Assembly (NCBI GenBank): GCA_963697675.1
Contig: CAVOOW010000004.1
Location: forward strand, 248,001-312,000
Source of the DNA: CAVOOW01 sp963697675
Lineage (GTDB): Bacteria > Actinomycetota > Actinomycetes > JACCUZ01
Length of the DNA stretch: 64,000 nt
Direction of reading: 5' to 3'
In this document: positions 17,181 through 26,923 of the stretch, one piece after another
How the letters are laid out: each line of letters begins with the position of its first letter
Numbering within the stretch: the first letter of the stretch is position 1
Made by a program: the position numbers and the translations under genes
Notes under the pieces: generated by a model
Told to the model about the DNA's origin: nothing
The model's database searches: none
Seen by the model: only the letters and a program-made list of their open reading frames with translations

Positions 17181-18096
17181 CGCGCTCGGTTGCTGCGAGG
17201 TGGCCGCTGGACGAGCCGCCGTTGTTGCCGCCTCCTGAGGCAAGGACGACTCCGCCGCCGGACGCGGGCGGGATGGCCTGCCCACCCCCACTGGCGTAAG
17301 CCCTCGCCCAGGCCAGCACGGTGTCGACGTACGCCGATGAATGGTTGTAGCCGAAGATCGCCGCGCGGAGGTCCGACGTGCGGCTCAGGTCGCGATCGCC
17401 CGTGCACAGGTAGCCGGCGGCGGCCAGCGTGGCGTCGTAGATGTTGCTCGGGTCGGACACTCCATCGCCGTTTCCGTCGACCGCGTGCGCCCGCCACGAC
17501 GACGGGATGAACTGCATCGGTCCCACGGCGCGGTCCCAGACCGTGTCGCCGTCCCAGCGGCCGTCGTCGGTGTCCCGGATCGCGGCATACGGTCCGCCGG
17601 AGAGGACGGGGCCGAGGATCGGCGAGAGGGTGTGACCGTTGGCGTCGAGTGCTCCCCCGCGCGCGTGGCCTGACTCGACCTTGCCGATGCCGGCGAGCAC
17701 TGGCCAGGGCAGGTGGCAGCCCGGGTCGGTGATCGCCATCATCTGGGCTGCGTGCTGGTAGGCGAGGAGCACGTTGGACGGGATTCCCGAGGTGCTGCCG
17801 GTCACGATGAGCGCGGGGTCCATGGTGACCTGCGCGGCCTGGGTGGGCGCCGGGCCGCCGGTGCCGAGCACGGCTGTGGAGGTGACCCCAGGCGGCCCGA
17901 GGGGTGTGCTGTTCGCCGGCGCGACCTCCCAGGGCATCGTGAGATCCGGCGCTCCGCCGCCATCGATCGGGCCGGCGGCTGATTCGGCAGCCGCGCTCAC
18001 CTGCCCGAGATGGGTCGGCGGGGCCGCCACGACACCCGCCAGGAGACTGGCAAGGGTGACCGCGATGGGCAGCGCCAGCGCTGGTCTCACGTGCAT
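17119..18096 (-). CDS. Secreted lytic murein transglycosylase (SLT/MltB-like), tail frameshifted
   Basis: Peptidoglycan-cleaving enzyme. A signal sequence (ALALPIAVTLASLLAGVVAA) is followed by a linker and a catalytic domain at about residues 110-265. That domain has LAGIGKVESGHARGG, in which the Glu is the expected general acid, AVGPMQFIPSSW, and GDGVSDPSNIYDATLAAAGYL, all typical of actinobacterial MltB-type transglycosylases. As read, the frame runs out of Gly/Ser linker into a basic nonsense tail ending at 17119. The Thr/Pro-rich tail expected for such a protein is present in another frame down to 16832, so a one-base deletion near 17180-17215 is likely. The catalytic part is intact. Confidence 0.85.
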   Translation of the reverse strand: MHVRPALALPIAVTLASLLAGVVAAPPTHLGQVSAAAESAAGPIDGGGAPDLTMPWEVAPANSTPLGPPGVTSTAVLGTGGPAPTQAAQVTMDPALIVTGSTSGIPSNVLLAYQHAAQMMAITDPGCHLPWPVLAGIGKVESGHARGGALDANGHTLSPILGPVLSGGPYAAIRDTDDGRWDGDTVWDRAVGPMQFIPSSWRAHAVDGNGDGVSDPSNIYDATLAAAGYLCTGDRDLSRTSDLRAAIFGYNHSSAYVDTVLAWARAYASGGGQAIPPASGGGVVLASGGGNNGGSSSGHLAATERDARHRHRGQRRPSPRRPARR

Positions 18097-18218
18097 GCGT
18101 CGGCCCCCTCCGGCGAACGGTCGCGCTGACCGGCCTGAGCCAGCGCTATCGGCACACCCTTCGACCGTATGTCGACTTATGGCCCCATGGAAGGGAATCC
18201 GGGCAACGGCCTTGCCGG

Positions 18219-18234
18219 GTTCCCGAACTGTTAC
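18219..18234 (-). promoter_or_regulatory. Imperfect direct repeat GTAAC-N6-GGAAC upstream of the transglycosylase
   Basis: On the minus strand GTAAC (18234-18230) and GGAAC (18223-18219) are separated by six bases, about 125 bp before the transglycosylase start. Paired GTAAC-like half sites recall sites reported for the MtrA response regulator, which controls cell-wall hydrolases in actinobacteria. The match is short and the assignment tentative. Confidence 0.25.
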
Positions 18235-18373
18235 CCCGAGTGTCGGCGAACGGCCAGAAAGTCACTCTCCGGCATCGGCTGGATCGCTTCGCGCCGCGTC
18301 CGGGAGGTGTCCCTAGCGGAGCAGGTGAACGCACGGCGTCGCGTTTCCGTGTGACGTCAGTGCCTCGGGCGAA

Positions 18374-18500
18374 TCACCGCACCCGGTACGCCCGTGACCC
18401 GTCGGTGTCGTGCACCGTGATCGTGTCGGTGCAGCTGCCGTCGTTCTGGAATCGTACGACGGCGCCGGCGGTCGCGGGGCAACCCCGGGTTCCAGGTCCT
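18374..18500 (-). pseudogene. Possible fragment of a lost secreted protein
   Basis: In the 500 bp gap between polA and the transglycosylase, one minus-strand frame reads GCPATAGAVVRFQNDGSC, then TDTITVHDTDGSRAYRVR and a stop at 18374. The composition is protein-like (balanced, beta-strand pattern, two Cys), unlike the other frames, but there is no start codon or ribosome site and the upstream part is nonsense. It may be the 3' end of a decayed gene. Apart from the sites listed separately, nothing else coding is seen in 18097-18599. Confidence 0.3.
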
Positions 18501-18572
18501 GCATGATCGATTACGTTTTGCGAGGCTCTCACCTGCGGTTTTACCTGGGTGTGTCGGTGACTGCATGATCGA
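18500..18572. repeat. Pair of direct repeats CTGCATGATCGA in intergenic DNA
   Basis: The 12-mer CTGCATGATCGA occurs at 18500-18511 and again at 18561-18572, each followed by a T-rich flank (TTACG and CTTGG). The core TGCATGATCGA contains the TGCA and GATC palindromes. The pair lies just downstream of polA and could be remnants of a dispersed repeat. Confidence 0.5.
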
Positions 18573-18599
18573 CTTGGAAGTTGGGAGGGCGGGGCGGGG

Positions 18600-21368
18600 C
18601 TAGTGGCCGGCGTCCTGCCAGGTGCGGCCGAGGCCGACGGACACGTCGAGCGGGACGGACAGTGCGTAGGCCGCGCCCATCTCCCGGCGGACCAGCGCCT
18701 CGAGTGCCGCACGCTCGCCGGGCGCCACCTCGAAGACCAGCTCGTCGTGCACCTGGAGCAGCACCCGGGAGCCCAGGCCCTCGGCGTCGAGCGCCCGGTC
18801 GACGTTGAGCATCGCGACCTTGATGATGTCTGCGGCGGACCCCTGGATCGGAGCGTTGAGCGCCATCCGCTCGGCCATCTCGCGGCGCTGCCTGTTGTCG
18901 CTGACCAGGTCGGGGAGATAGCGGCGGCGGCCGAGGATCGTCTCGGTGAAGCCCGTCCGGCGGGCCTCGGCGACGATGTCGCGCAGGTAGTCGCGCACCC
19001 CGCCGAACCGCGCGAAGTATTCCTCCATCAGCCCGCGGGCCTCTTCGGCGCTGATGCTCAGCTGCCGGGACAGGCCGAACGCCGACAGGCCGTAGGCCAG
19101 GCCGTAGGACATCGCCTTGATCTTGGAGCGCTGTTCGAGCGTGACGTCGGCCGCCGCGACCCCGAAGACCCGCGACGCGGTGAAGGCGTGCAGGTCCTCG
19201 CCCGACTGGAACGCCTCGATCAGGGCGGTGTCCTCCGACAGGGTGGCCATGATCCGCATCTCGATCTGGCTGTAGTCGGCGGTCATGAGCGACTCGTAGC
19301 CCGCCCCGACGACGAAGGCCTCCCGGATGCGCCGGCCCTCCTCGGTGCGGATCGGGATGTTCTGCAGGTTGGGCTCGGTCGACGACAGCCGGCCGGTGGC
19401 CGCGATCATCTGGTTGAACGTGGTGTGGATGCGCCCGTCGTCGGCAACGGACTTGAGCAGGCCGTCGACGGTGCTCTTGAGCCGGGTCGAGTCGCGGTGC
19501 TTCAACAGTGCCGACAGGAACGGGTGTGCCGTCTCTGCGAACAGGGCCTGCAGGGCGTCGGCGTCCGTGGTGTAGCCGGTCTTGGTGCGCTTGGTCTTGG
19601 GCATGCCCAGCTCGTCGAAGAGCACGACCTGCAGCTGCTTGGGCGAGCCGAGGTTGATCTCCTTGCCGATCACGGCGAACGCCTCGTCGGCGGCGTCCTT
19701 GACGCCGCCGCCGAAGTGCGCCTCGAGCGCGCCCAGGTGGTCGGTGTCGATGGCGATGCCGGTGCGCTCCATCTTGGCGAGCACCTCGACCAGCGGCAGC
19801 TCCACGTCGCGCAGCAGGGTCGCCGAGGCCATCGCCTCGAGGTCGGTGTCGAGCCCGTCCGCGAGCTCGAGGACGGCGCGCGCCCGGACGATGTCGTCCT
19901 GGGCCACCGCGGTCTCGTCCTCCTCGGTGAGCGCACCGAAGGTGAGCTGACCGTCCTGGTCCTTGTCCTCCGCGCGCAGCTCCCGCTTGAGATAGCGCAG
20001 CGCGAGGTCTGCGAGGTCATAGCTGCGCTGGTCGGGGCGGGCCAGGTAGGCAGACAGCGCCGTGTCGCTGGTGACGCCCTGCAGCGTCCAGCCCCGCGCG
20101 GCGAAGGCGAGGCTCGGGCCCTTGGCGTCATGCAGTGCCTTGGGCCGGGCGGGGTCGGAGATCCAGGCAGCGAAGGCCTGCTCGTCCGGAGGGTCGAGCT
20201 CGGCGGGGTTGAACCATGCGCCCTCACCGTCTGCCGTGGCGAGCGCCACACCGACGACATCGCCGGTGCCGGACCCCCAGTAGCCGGAGATGTGGACGCC
20301 GGTGCGTCCTGGCCCCGATGCGTGGTCATCCAGCCAGCCCGCCAGCTCACCGCGGGCCAGGACCTTTCCGTTGACCTCGAAACCCTCCTCGGCCTCCGGC
20401 TCGGCCGTGGTCAACGTGGCGTAGAGCCGGTCGCGCAGGACCCGGAACTCCAGCGAGTCAAAGACCTTTGCCACCTCGTCGCGGTCCCACTGCTGGCGCG
20501 ACAGGTCGCCGGGCATCGCCTCGATGGGTACGTCGCGGACCAGCTCGGTGAGCTGGCGGTTCTGCACCACCTGGGCCAGGTGGGCGCGCAGGGCGTCGCC
20601 CGCCTTGCCGGGGACCTCGTCGACGCGGGCCACGAGCTCGTCGAGGTCGCCGAACTCGGAGACCCACTTGGTCGCGGTCTTCTCCCCCACGCCCGGGATG
20701 TTGGGCAGGTTGTCGCTCGGGTCGCCGCGCAACGCGGCGAAGTCGGGATATTGCGAGGGTGTCAGCCCGTACTTGTTCGCCACCGCCTCGGGGGTCATCC
20801 GGGTCAGCTCGGAGACGCCCTTGACCGGGTAGAGCACGGTGACCTGGTCGCTGACCAGCTGCAGTGCGTCACGATCGCCGGTGCAGATCAGCACCTCGAA
20901 CCCCTCAGCCTCGGCGCGTACGGTCAGCGTCGCGATCACGTCGTCGGCCTCGAAGCCCTCGACCTCGAGGCTCGGGATGTGCAGCGCCGCGAGGACCTCC
21001 TTGACCAGCGCCACCTGGCCGTTGAACTCGTCCGGGCTCTTGGACCGGTTGGCCTTGTAGTCGGGGAACATCTCGGAGCGGAACGTCTTGCGCGAGACGT
21101 CGAAAGCGACGGCGACATGAGTCGGCGCCTCGTCGCGCAGCACGTTGATCAGCATCGACGTGAAGCCGTAGACCGCGTTCGTCGACTGCCCCGTCGAGGT
21201 GGAGAAGTTCTCCACCGGGAGGGCGTAGAACGCGCGGTAGGCCAACGAGTGCCCGTCGAGCAGCAGCAGCCGCCCGGTCGACAGGTCAGGCCGATGGGCG
21301 GGCTGCAGTGTCGTGGTCTTTTTCTTCGCGGGCGGCACGTTCGCGACTGTAGTGCGACCCGCTGACAT
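18600..21368 (-). CDS. polA: DNA polymerase I
   Basis: Replicative gap-filling and repair polymerase of 922 aa, the usual size. A short Lys/Thr-rich leader precedes the 5'-3' exonuclease domain (LLLLDGHSLAYRAFYALP, CTGDRDALQLVS, LRGDPSDNLPNIPGVGEKTA), about residues 33-320. The middle region corresponds to the 3'-5' exonuclease fold but lacks the catalytic carboxylate set, as in other actinobacterial Pol I. The polymerase domain is clear: ATGRLSSTEPNLQNIPIRTE, motif A TADYSQIEMRIMA near residue 695, motif B KAMSYGLAYGLSAFGLSRQL, and motif C LLQVHDELVFEV near the end. A GTG at 21338 is an alternative start. It is transcribed divergently from the thioesterase with about 43 bp between. Confidence 0.97.
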   Translation of the reverse strand: MSAGRTTVANVPPAKKKTTTLQPAHRPDLSTGRLLLLDGHSLAYRAFYALPVENFSTSTGQSTNAVYGFTSMLINVLRDEAPTHVAVAFDVSRKTFRSEMFPDYKANRSKSPDEFNGQVALVKEVLAALHIPSLEVEGFEADDVIATLTVRAEAEGFEVLICTGDRDALQLVSDQVTVLYPVKGVSELTRMTPEAVANKYGLTPSQYPDFAALRGDPSDNLPNIPGVGEKTATKWVSEFGDLDELVARVDEVPGKAGDALRAHLAQVVQNRQLTELVRDVPIEAMPGDLSRQQWDRDEVAKVFDSLEFRVLRDRLYATLTTAEPEAEEGFEVNGKVLARGELAGWLDDHASGPGRTGVHISGYWGSGTGDVVGVALATADGEGAWFNPAELDPPDEQAFAAWISDPARPKALHDAKGPSLAFAARGWTLQGVTSDTALSAYLARPDQRSYDLADLALRYLKRELRAEDKDQDGQLTFGALTEEDETAVAQDDIVRARAVLELADGLDTDLEAMASATLLRDVELPLVEVLAKMERTGIAIDTDHLGALEAHFGGGVKDAADEAFAVIGKEINLGSPKQLQVVLFDELGMPKTKRTKTGYTTDADALQALFAETAHPFLSALLKHRDSTRLKSTVDGLLKSVADDGRIHTTFNQMIAATGRLSSTEPNLQNIPIRTEEGRRIREAFVVGAGYESLMTADYSQIEMRIMATLSEDTALIEAFQSGEDLHAFTASRVFGVAAADVTLEQRSKIKAMSYGLAYGLSAFGLSRQLSISAEEARGLMEEYFARFGGVRDYLRDIVAEARRTGFTETILGRRRYLPDLVSDNRQRREMAERMALNAPIQGSAADIIKVAMLNVDRALDAEGLGSRVLLQVHDELVFEVAPGERAALEALVRREMGAAYALSVPLDVSVGLGRTWQDAGH

Positions 21369-21411
21369 CCGAACGACAGGCCTTCACGATCGCCGCCTAG
21401 GCTGGCCGACC

Positions 21412-21819
21412 ATGGACGACGATCTCTCCGCACTGACCCTCATGGGCGCCGGCACGCTGATGGAGCGCATGCACATCGAGCTGGTGGAGGCTACGGCCAC
21501 GCGGATGGTCGGCCGCATGCCGGTGGAAGGCAACACGCAGCCCTACGGACTGCTGCACGGTGGCGCATCGGCGGTGCTGGCGGAGACGCTCGGCTCGGTC
21601 GGTGCCGTCCTGCACGCCGGCGAGGGCCGGATCGCGGTCGGGGTCGATCTCAACGTGACCCATCACCGCGCGGCCACGAAAGGGTTCGTCACCGGGGTCG
21701 CCACCCCGGTCCACCTGGGTTCGACCGTGGCGACTTACGAAGTCGTGATCTCCGACGACAGCGAGCGACGAGTGGCTACCGCCCGGCTGACCTGCCTGCT
21801 GCGCGCCGCGCGTACCTGA
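21412..21819 (+). CDS. PaaI-family hotdog-fold thioesterase
   Basis: A 135-residue acyl-CoA thioesterase of the 4HBT/PaaI family. The motif QPYGLLHGGASAVLAETLGS (about residues 41-60) carries the HGG turn and the downstream Glu that positions the nucleophile; VDLNVTHHRAA matches the family's second conserved strand. It probably hydrolyses a hydroxylated aryl- or acyl-CoA. The ATG at 21412 directly follows a short divergent gap with polA, and no ribosome site is evident, so it may be translated from a leaderless transcript. Confidence 0.87.
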   Translation: MDDDLSALTLMGAGTLMERMHIELVEATATRMVGRMPVEGNTQPYGLLHGGASAVLAETLGSVGAVLHAGEGRIAVGVDLNVTHHRAATKGFVTGVATPVHLGSTVATYEVVISDDSERRVATARLTCLLRAART

Positions 21820-21831
21820 AATGGATCGCTG

Positions 21832-22416
21832 CTAGTCGGTGACGCGTGCCACCGCGGCCCGGACCCGGCGCAGGGTGCGGCGCCTGGCCACCACGTTGTC
21901 GGCCAGGGACATCCGCCCCTCGCCCGCGAGGCGCCGCCGCAGCATGCTGACCGGCACCGAGCGACGGGTGACGACCGGACCGAAGCCCAGCCGGGCATAG
22001 AAGCGCTGCGTGTCGCGCAGCTGGGGCATGACGCTCGTGATGATGTGCTCGGCACCCACCTCGTCGGCGGTCGCGACAGCGGTCGCCAACAGCGCATGCC
22101 CGACGCCGCGCCGGCGATAGCCGTCGCGCACGTGCAGGTAGTGGACGTGGACCGCAACCTGGTCGAACAGCGGCGCGTAGGACGACGTGGTCAGGACCGC
22201 CATGCCGGCGACCTCGCCTTCGATGACACCCACGAGGGCCCGGGAGTGGGGGTCATCCGCGATCAGCTTGAGCCGGTCGAGAACGCCGTCCTCGCTGACT
22301 GTCGGCAACGTCCTGTCGAGGCGCCCGCTCAGGTCCCTGAGCTCGTGCCACATCGTGAGCAGGACAGGCAGGTCATCGGGGACGGCGTCCCGGACAACCA
22401 CGGCGGCTCGCGACAC
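21832..22416 (-). CDS. GNAT-family N-acetyltransferase
   Basis: A 194-residue cytoplasmic acetyltransferase. Motif A is LHVRDGYRRRGVGHALLATA (about residues 94-113), with RRRGVG binding the acetyl-CoA pyrophosphate, preceded by the beta4 strand QVAVHVHYL. The distal QRFYARLGFGPV segment is also typical of GNAT proteins. The last about 40 residues are basic and extend past the usual domain. The target is unknown. It converges on the thioesterase gene with 12 bp between stops and has a 390 bp upstream gap. Confidence 0.82.
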   Translation of the reverse strand: MSRAAVVVRDAVPDDLPVLLTMWHELRDLSGRLDRTLPTVSEDGVLDRLKLIADDPHSRALVGVIEGEVAGMAVLTTSSYAPLFDQVAVHVHYLHVRDGYRRRGVGHALLATAVATADEVGAEHIITSVMPQLRDTQRFYARLGFGPVVTRRSVPVSMLRRRLAGEGRMSLADNVVARRRTLRRVRAAVARVTD

Positions 22417-22805
22417 GCGGGTCCTCCACTCACGACAGGGGCGAGCCTACGGGATCGCCGGATGGTCAGCGTCAGAGGCTGCCCCGCATCAGCCGCGGGC
22501 GGGAGACTACGGCGACAACACCTGTCTGCGCGAGATGCAGGCGACTGATTTCGTGAGAGTGAAACAAATCCGCGGCGAGAGGTGCCGGGCGCGCGCTGAA
22601 TGTCGCGCGTGCGGTGACCGGATGGGACACGATCGTGTTGCCCGGCCACCGGCTGCCAGGTCGGTCGTGCCTGGCGTGGCAGGGCGACTACCCGTGGATG
22701 AGGCGTACGAACGGCGCGGCATGCGCGCCGCTCGTACAGCTCATGATCGTCGGAGGAGTGGATCCCAAGAGTGGGACACGTCGGGTGGGGACATGGTGAG
22801 CGGGC
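22417..22805. other. Gene-poor gap with one strong hairpin
   Basis: No convincing gene is seen in this 389 bp. At 22705-22737 the sequence forms an imperfect inverted repeat: GTACGA at 22705-22710 pairs with TCGTAC at 22732-22737 and inner GC-rich arms extend the stem to about 13 of 16 pairs. It could serve as a terminator for the small gene to its right or be a repeat relic. A 61-codon plus-strand frame (22614-22799) has no recognisable features. Confidence 0.5.
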
Positions 22806-22964
22806 TCACGACAGCAGCGAGCGTTCCGGGCGTTCGTCGGAGTGGAGTCGGATGTCCAGACGGCGGGAGTCCTTGCCGAGCCCGGCGATGCCGAGCCCGC
22901 CCAGGGCGGCCACGAAGACGGCGGCGACGATCAGGACGAAGAAGATGGTGTCGATGGTGTACAT
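22806..22964 (-). CDS. Small single-helix membrane protein (52 aa)
   Basis: A 52-residue peptide beginning MYTIDTIFFVLIVAAVFVAA with one membrane helix near the N-terminus, then a Gly-rich turn and a charged tail (KDSRRLDIRLHSDERPERS). The codon pattern and topology look real, but the family was not recognised and the ribosome site is weak. It starts 27 bp from the operator-like palindrome in front of the divergent AraC regulator gene and so may be one of that regulator's targets. Confidence 0.5.
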   Translation of the reverse strand: MYTIDTIFFVLIVAAVFVAALGGLGIAGLGKDSRRLDIRLHSDERPERSLLS

Positions 22965-22991
22965 GGCCGTAATTATGGTTTGAACGAGATC

Positions 22992-23048
22992 GTGCCACCA
23001 GTGGCAGGAATGACAACACTCGTCGACATCCTGCCATTCTCGTGGCAC
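22992..23048. promoter_or_regulatory. Nested inverted repeats, candidate operator of the AraC/DJ-1 regulator
   Basis: GTGCCAC (22992-22998) is mirrored by GTGGCAC (23042-23048), and inside them GGCAGGA (23003-23009) is mirrored by TCCTGCC (23029-23035). The whole lies in the divergent gap between the small membrane gene and the regulator, ending ten bases before the regulator ATG. TGGCA/TGCCA half sites are a common pattern for AraC-type regulators of this class, so autoregulation is likely. Confidence 0.6.
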
Positions 23049-23058
23049 ACTGGCCGGC

Positions 23059-24033
23059 ATGCTCAAAGACGTCGCGGTCATCGTCCTGGACGGGGTGGCT
23101 CCGTTCGAGCTCGGTGTGCTGTGCGAGGTGTTCGGCACGGACCGCTCCGCGCAGGGGCTGCCGCTCTACGACTTCGCGATCTGCAGCCCCGGAGCCCGCG
23201 CGGTGACCGCGCAGCAGGGTTTCGCGGTGACTCCCACCCATGACCTGGATCGGCTCGAGACTGCCGACCTGATCGGCGTGCCGGCGTGCGGCGTCGACGT
23301 CGTGGTGCCGGAGGAGGTCAGTGCCGCGTTGCGGCGAGCGGTCGACCGGGGTGCCCGGGTCATCTCGTTGTGCACCGGCATCTTCGTGCTGCACGAGGCC
23401 GGGTTGCTCGAGGGTCGACGCTGCACCACGCACTGGATGCACGTCGGCGAGCTCTTGACGGTCTGCCCCGACTCGAAGGTCGAGCCTGACCTGCTCTATG
23501 TGCAGGACGGGCCACTGATCACCAGCGCCGGCAGCGCCGCTGGCATTGACGCCTGCCTCTACGTGCTGCGCACCGAGCACGGGTCGAAGGTCGCCAACGC
23601 AGTCGCCCGGCGCATGGTCATCCCGCCGCACCGGGGCGGCGGGCAGCGGCAGTACATCGAGGCACCGGTGCCGAGCGCGGCAGCAGAGACGCTGGCGCCG
23701 CTGCTCGACTGGGTGGTCGAACACCTCGATGAGTCGATGACTGTCGACACGCTCGCGGCCCGGTCGGCCATGTCCGCACGGACCTTCGCCCGGCGGTTCC
23801 GTGCCGAGACGGGGACGACACCGCACACGTGGCTGACCCAGCAGCGGCTGCTCCTCGCCGAACGGCTGCTCGAGGAGGGCGACGACCCGGTCGAGGTGGT
23901 TGCCGCCCGGGCAGGCTTCGGCACGTCAGCGGTGCTTCGCCACCATTTCCAGCAGCACCGGCACACGACGCCGCTGGCGTTCCGTCAGGCCTTCCGCCAG
24001 GCGGCCGCGCGCCCGGTCGAAGCCGCCTCGTAA
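23059..24033 (+). CDS. AraC-family regulator with N-terminal DJ-1/PfpI (GATase1-like) domain
   Basis: A 324-residue transcription regulator of the FtrA/CdhR type. Residues about 5-190 are a DJ-1/PfpI-like domain (VAVIVLDGVAPFELGVLCEV and the elbow ISLCTGIFVLHEAG with Cys in the nucleophile position), probably a ligand sensor. Residues about 215-320 are the AraC DNA-binding unit, with two helix-turn-helix motifs (SARTFARRFRAETGTTPHTW and AARAGFGTSAVLRHHFQQH). A large nested palindrome stands immediately upstream. Relatives often control catabolism of quaternary amines or other small nitrogen compounds; the ligand here is unknown. Confidence 0.9.
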   Translation: MLKDVAVIVLDGVAPFELGVLCEVFGTDRSAQGLPLYDFAICSPGARAVTAQQGFAVTPTHDLDRLETADLIGVPACGVDVVVPEEVSAALRRAVDRGARVISLCTGIFVLHEAGLLEGRRCTTHWMHVGELLTVCPDSKVEPDLLYVQDGPLITSAGSAAGIDACLYVLRTEHGSKVANAVARRMVIPPHRGGGQRQYIEAPVPSAAAETLAPLLDWVVEHLDESMTVDTLAARSAMSARTFARRFRAETGTTPHTWLTQQRLLLAERLLEEGDDPVEVVAARAGFGTSAVLRHHFQQHRHTTPLAFRQAFRQAAARPVEAAS

Positions 24034-24060
24034 GCGCGCGAGCGGTCAGCCGACCGGGCG

Positions 24061-24812
24061 TCAGCCGCCGAGGTAGGCCTTGGCCACCTGCTCGTCGTTC
24101 GCCAGCTCTGCCGCAGGCCCCTTCAACTTGAGCGAACCAGACTCGAGCACGTAGGCGTAGTCGGCGACCCGCAGCGCGGCCAGGGCGTTCTGCTCGACGA
24201 GCAGGATGGCTGTCCCCTGCTCGCGGATCGTCGCGATCGTCTCGAAGATGAGGTCGACGAGGACCGGTGCCAGCCCCATGGACGGCTCGTCGAGCATCAG
24301 CAGGACAGGCCGGCCCATCATCGCCCGTGCGACCGCCAGCATCTGCTGCTCGCCGCCCGACATCGTGCCGGCCTGCTGGGTGAGCCTCTCCTGCAACCGT
24401 GGAAACAGGTCAAGGACCCGGGTGCGGTCCTCGGCGATGCCGGCCTTGTCGTTGCGCAGGAACGCACCGAGCTCGAGATTCTCGGACACACTCATCTTCG
24501 GGAAGATGCGCCGGCCCTCGGGTGAGTGGCAGATGCCCTTCGCGACGACATCATGGCCGTCGAGCTTCGTGATGTTCTCGCCCGTGAGCCAGACACTGCC
24601 CTTGCGCGGCTTGATCAGCCCTGAGATGCAACGCAGCGTCGTGGACTTCCCCGCGCCGTTGCTGCCGATCAACGTGACGATCTCACCTGGGTGCACCTCG
24701 AACGAGACGCCCTTGACCGCCGCGATGTTGCCGTAGAAGACGTGGACGTCGCGAACACCGAGCAGCGGCTCGCCACCACCCGCGCGACCGGTCGTCGTCG
24801 GCTCGGTGACAG

Positions 24813-24816
<4 letters not shown>
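24061..24816 (-). CDS. livF: Branched-chain amino acid ABC transporter ATP-binding protein LivF
   Basis: A 251-residue ABC ATPase of the HAAT family. Walker A is IGSNGAGKSTTLRCI near residue 52, the signature is GTMSGGEQQMLAVARAMM, Walker B is LLMLDEPSMGLAP, and VEQNALAALRVADYAYVLE holds the LivF-typical Gln/Asn of the H-loop region. It powers uptake together with LivG. It is the last gene of the operon, with a GTG start overlapping the livG stop as GTGA. Its stop lies 27 bp from the convergent regulator gene. Confidence 0.93.
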
Positions 24817-26920
<2,104 letters not shown>

Positions 26921-26923
26921 CGA

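Noticed and set aside
18097..18360. c-di-AMP (ydaO-type) riboswitch before the transglycosylase gene
   Set aside because: Such switches occur before wall hydrolases in actinobacteria, but the conserved CCGAATCC, GGGGAACC and GGGTGAA blocks could not be found in the leader.
18603..21365. A 920-codon open frame on the plus strand opposite polA
   Set aside because: It mirrors polA base for base in a high-GC gene, has no domain motifs, and polA motifs are complete on the minus strand.
22614..22799. A 61-codon plus-strand gene in the gap after the GNAT gene
   Set aside because: No ribosome site, no hydrophobic pattern or motif, and it runs through the hairpin at 22705-22737.
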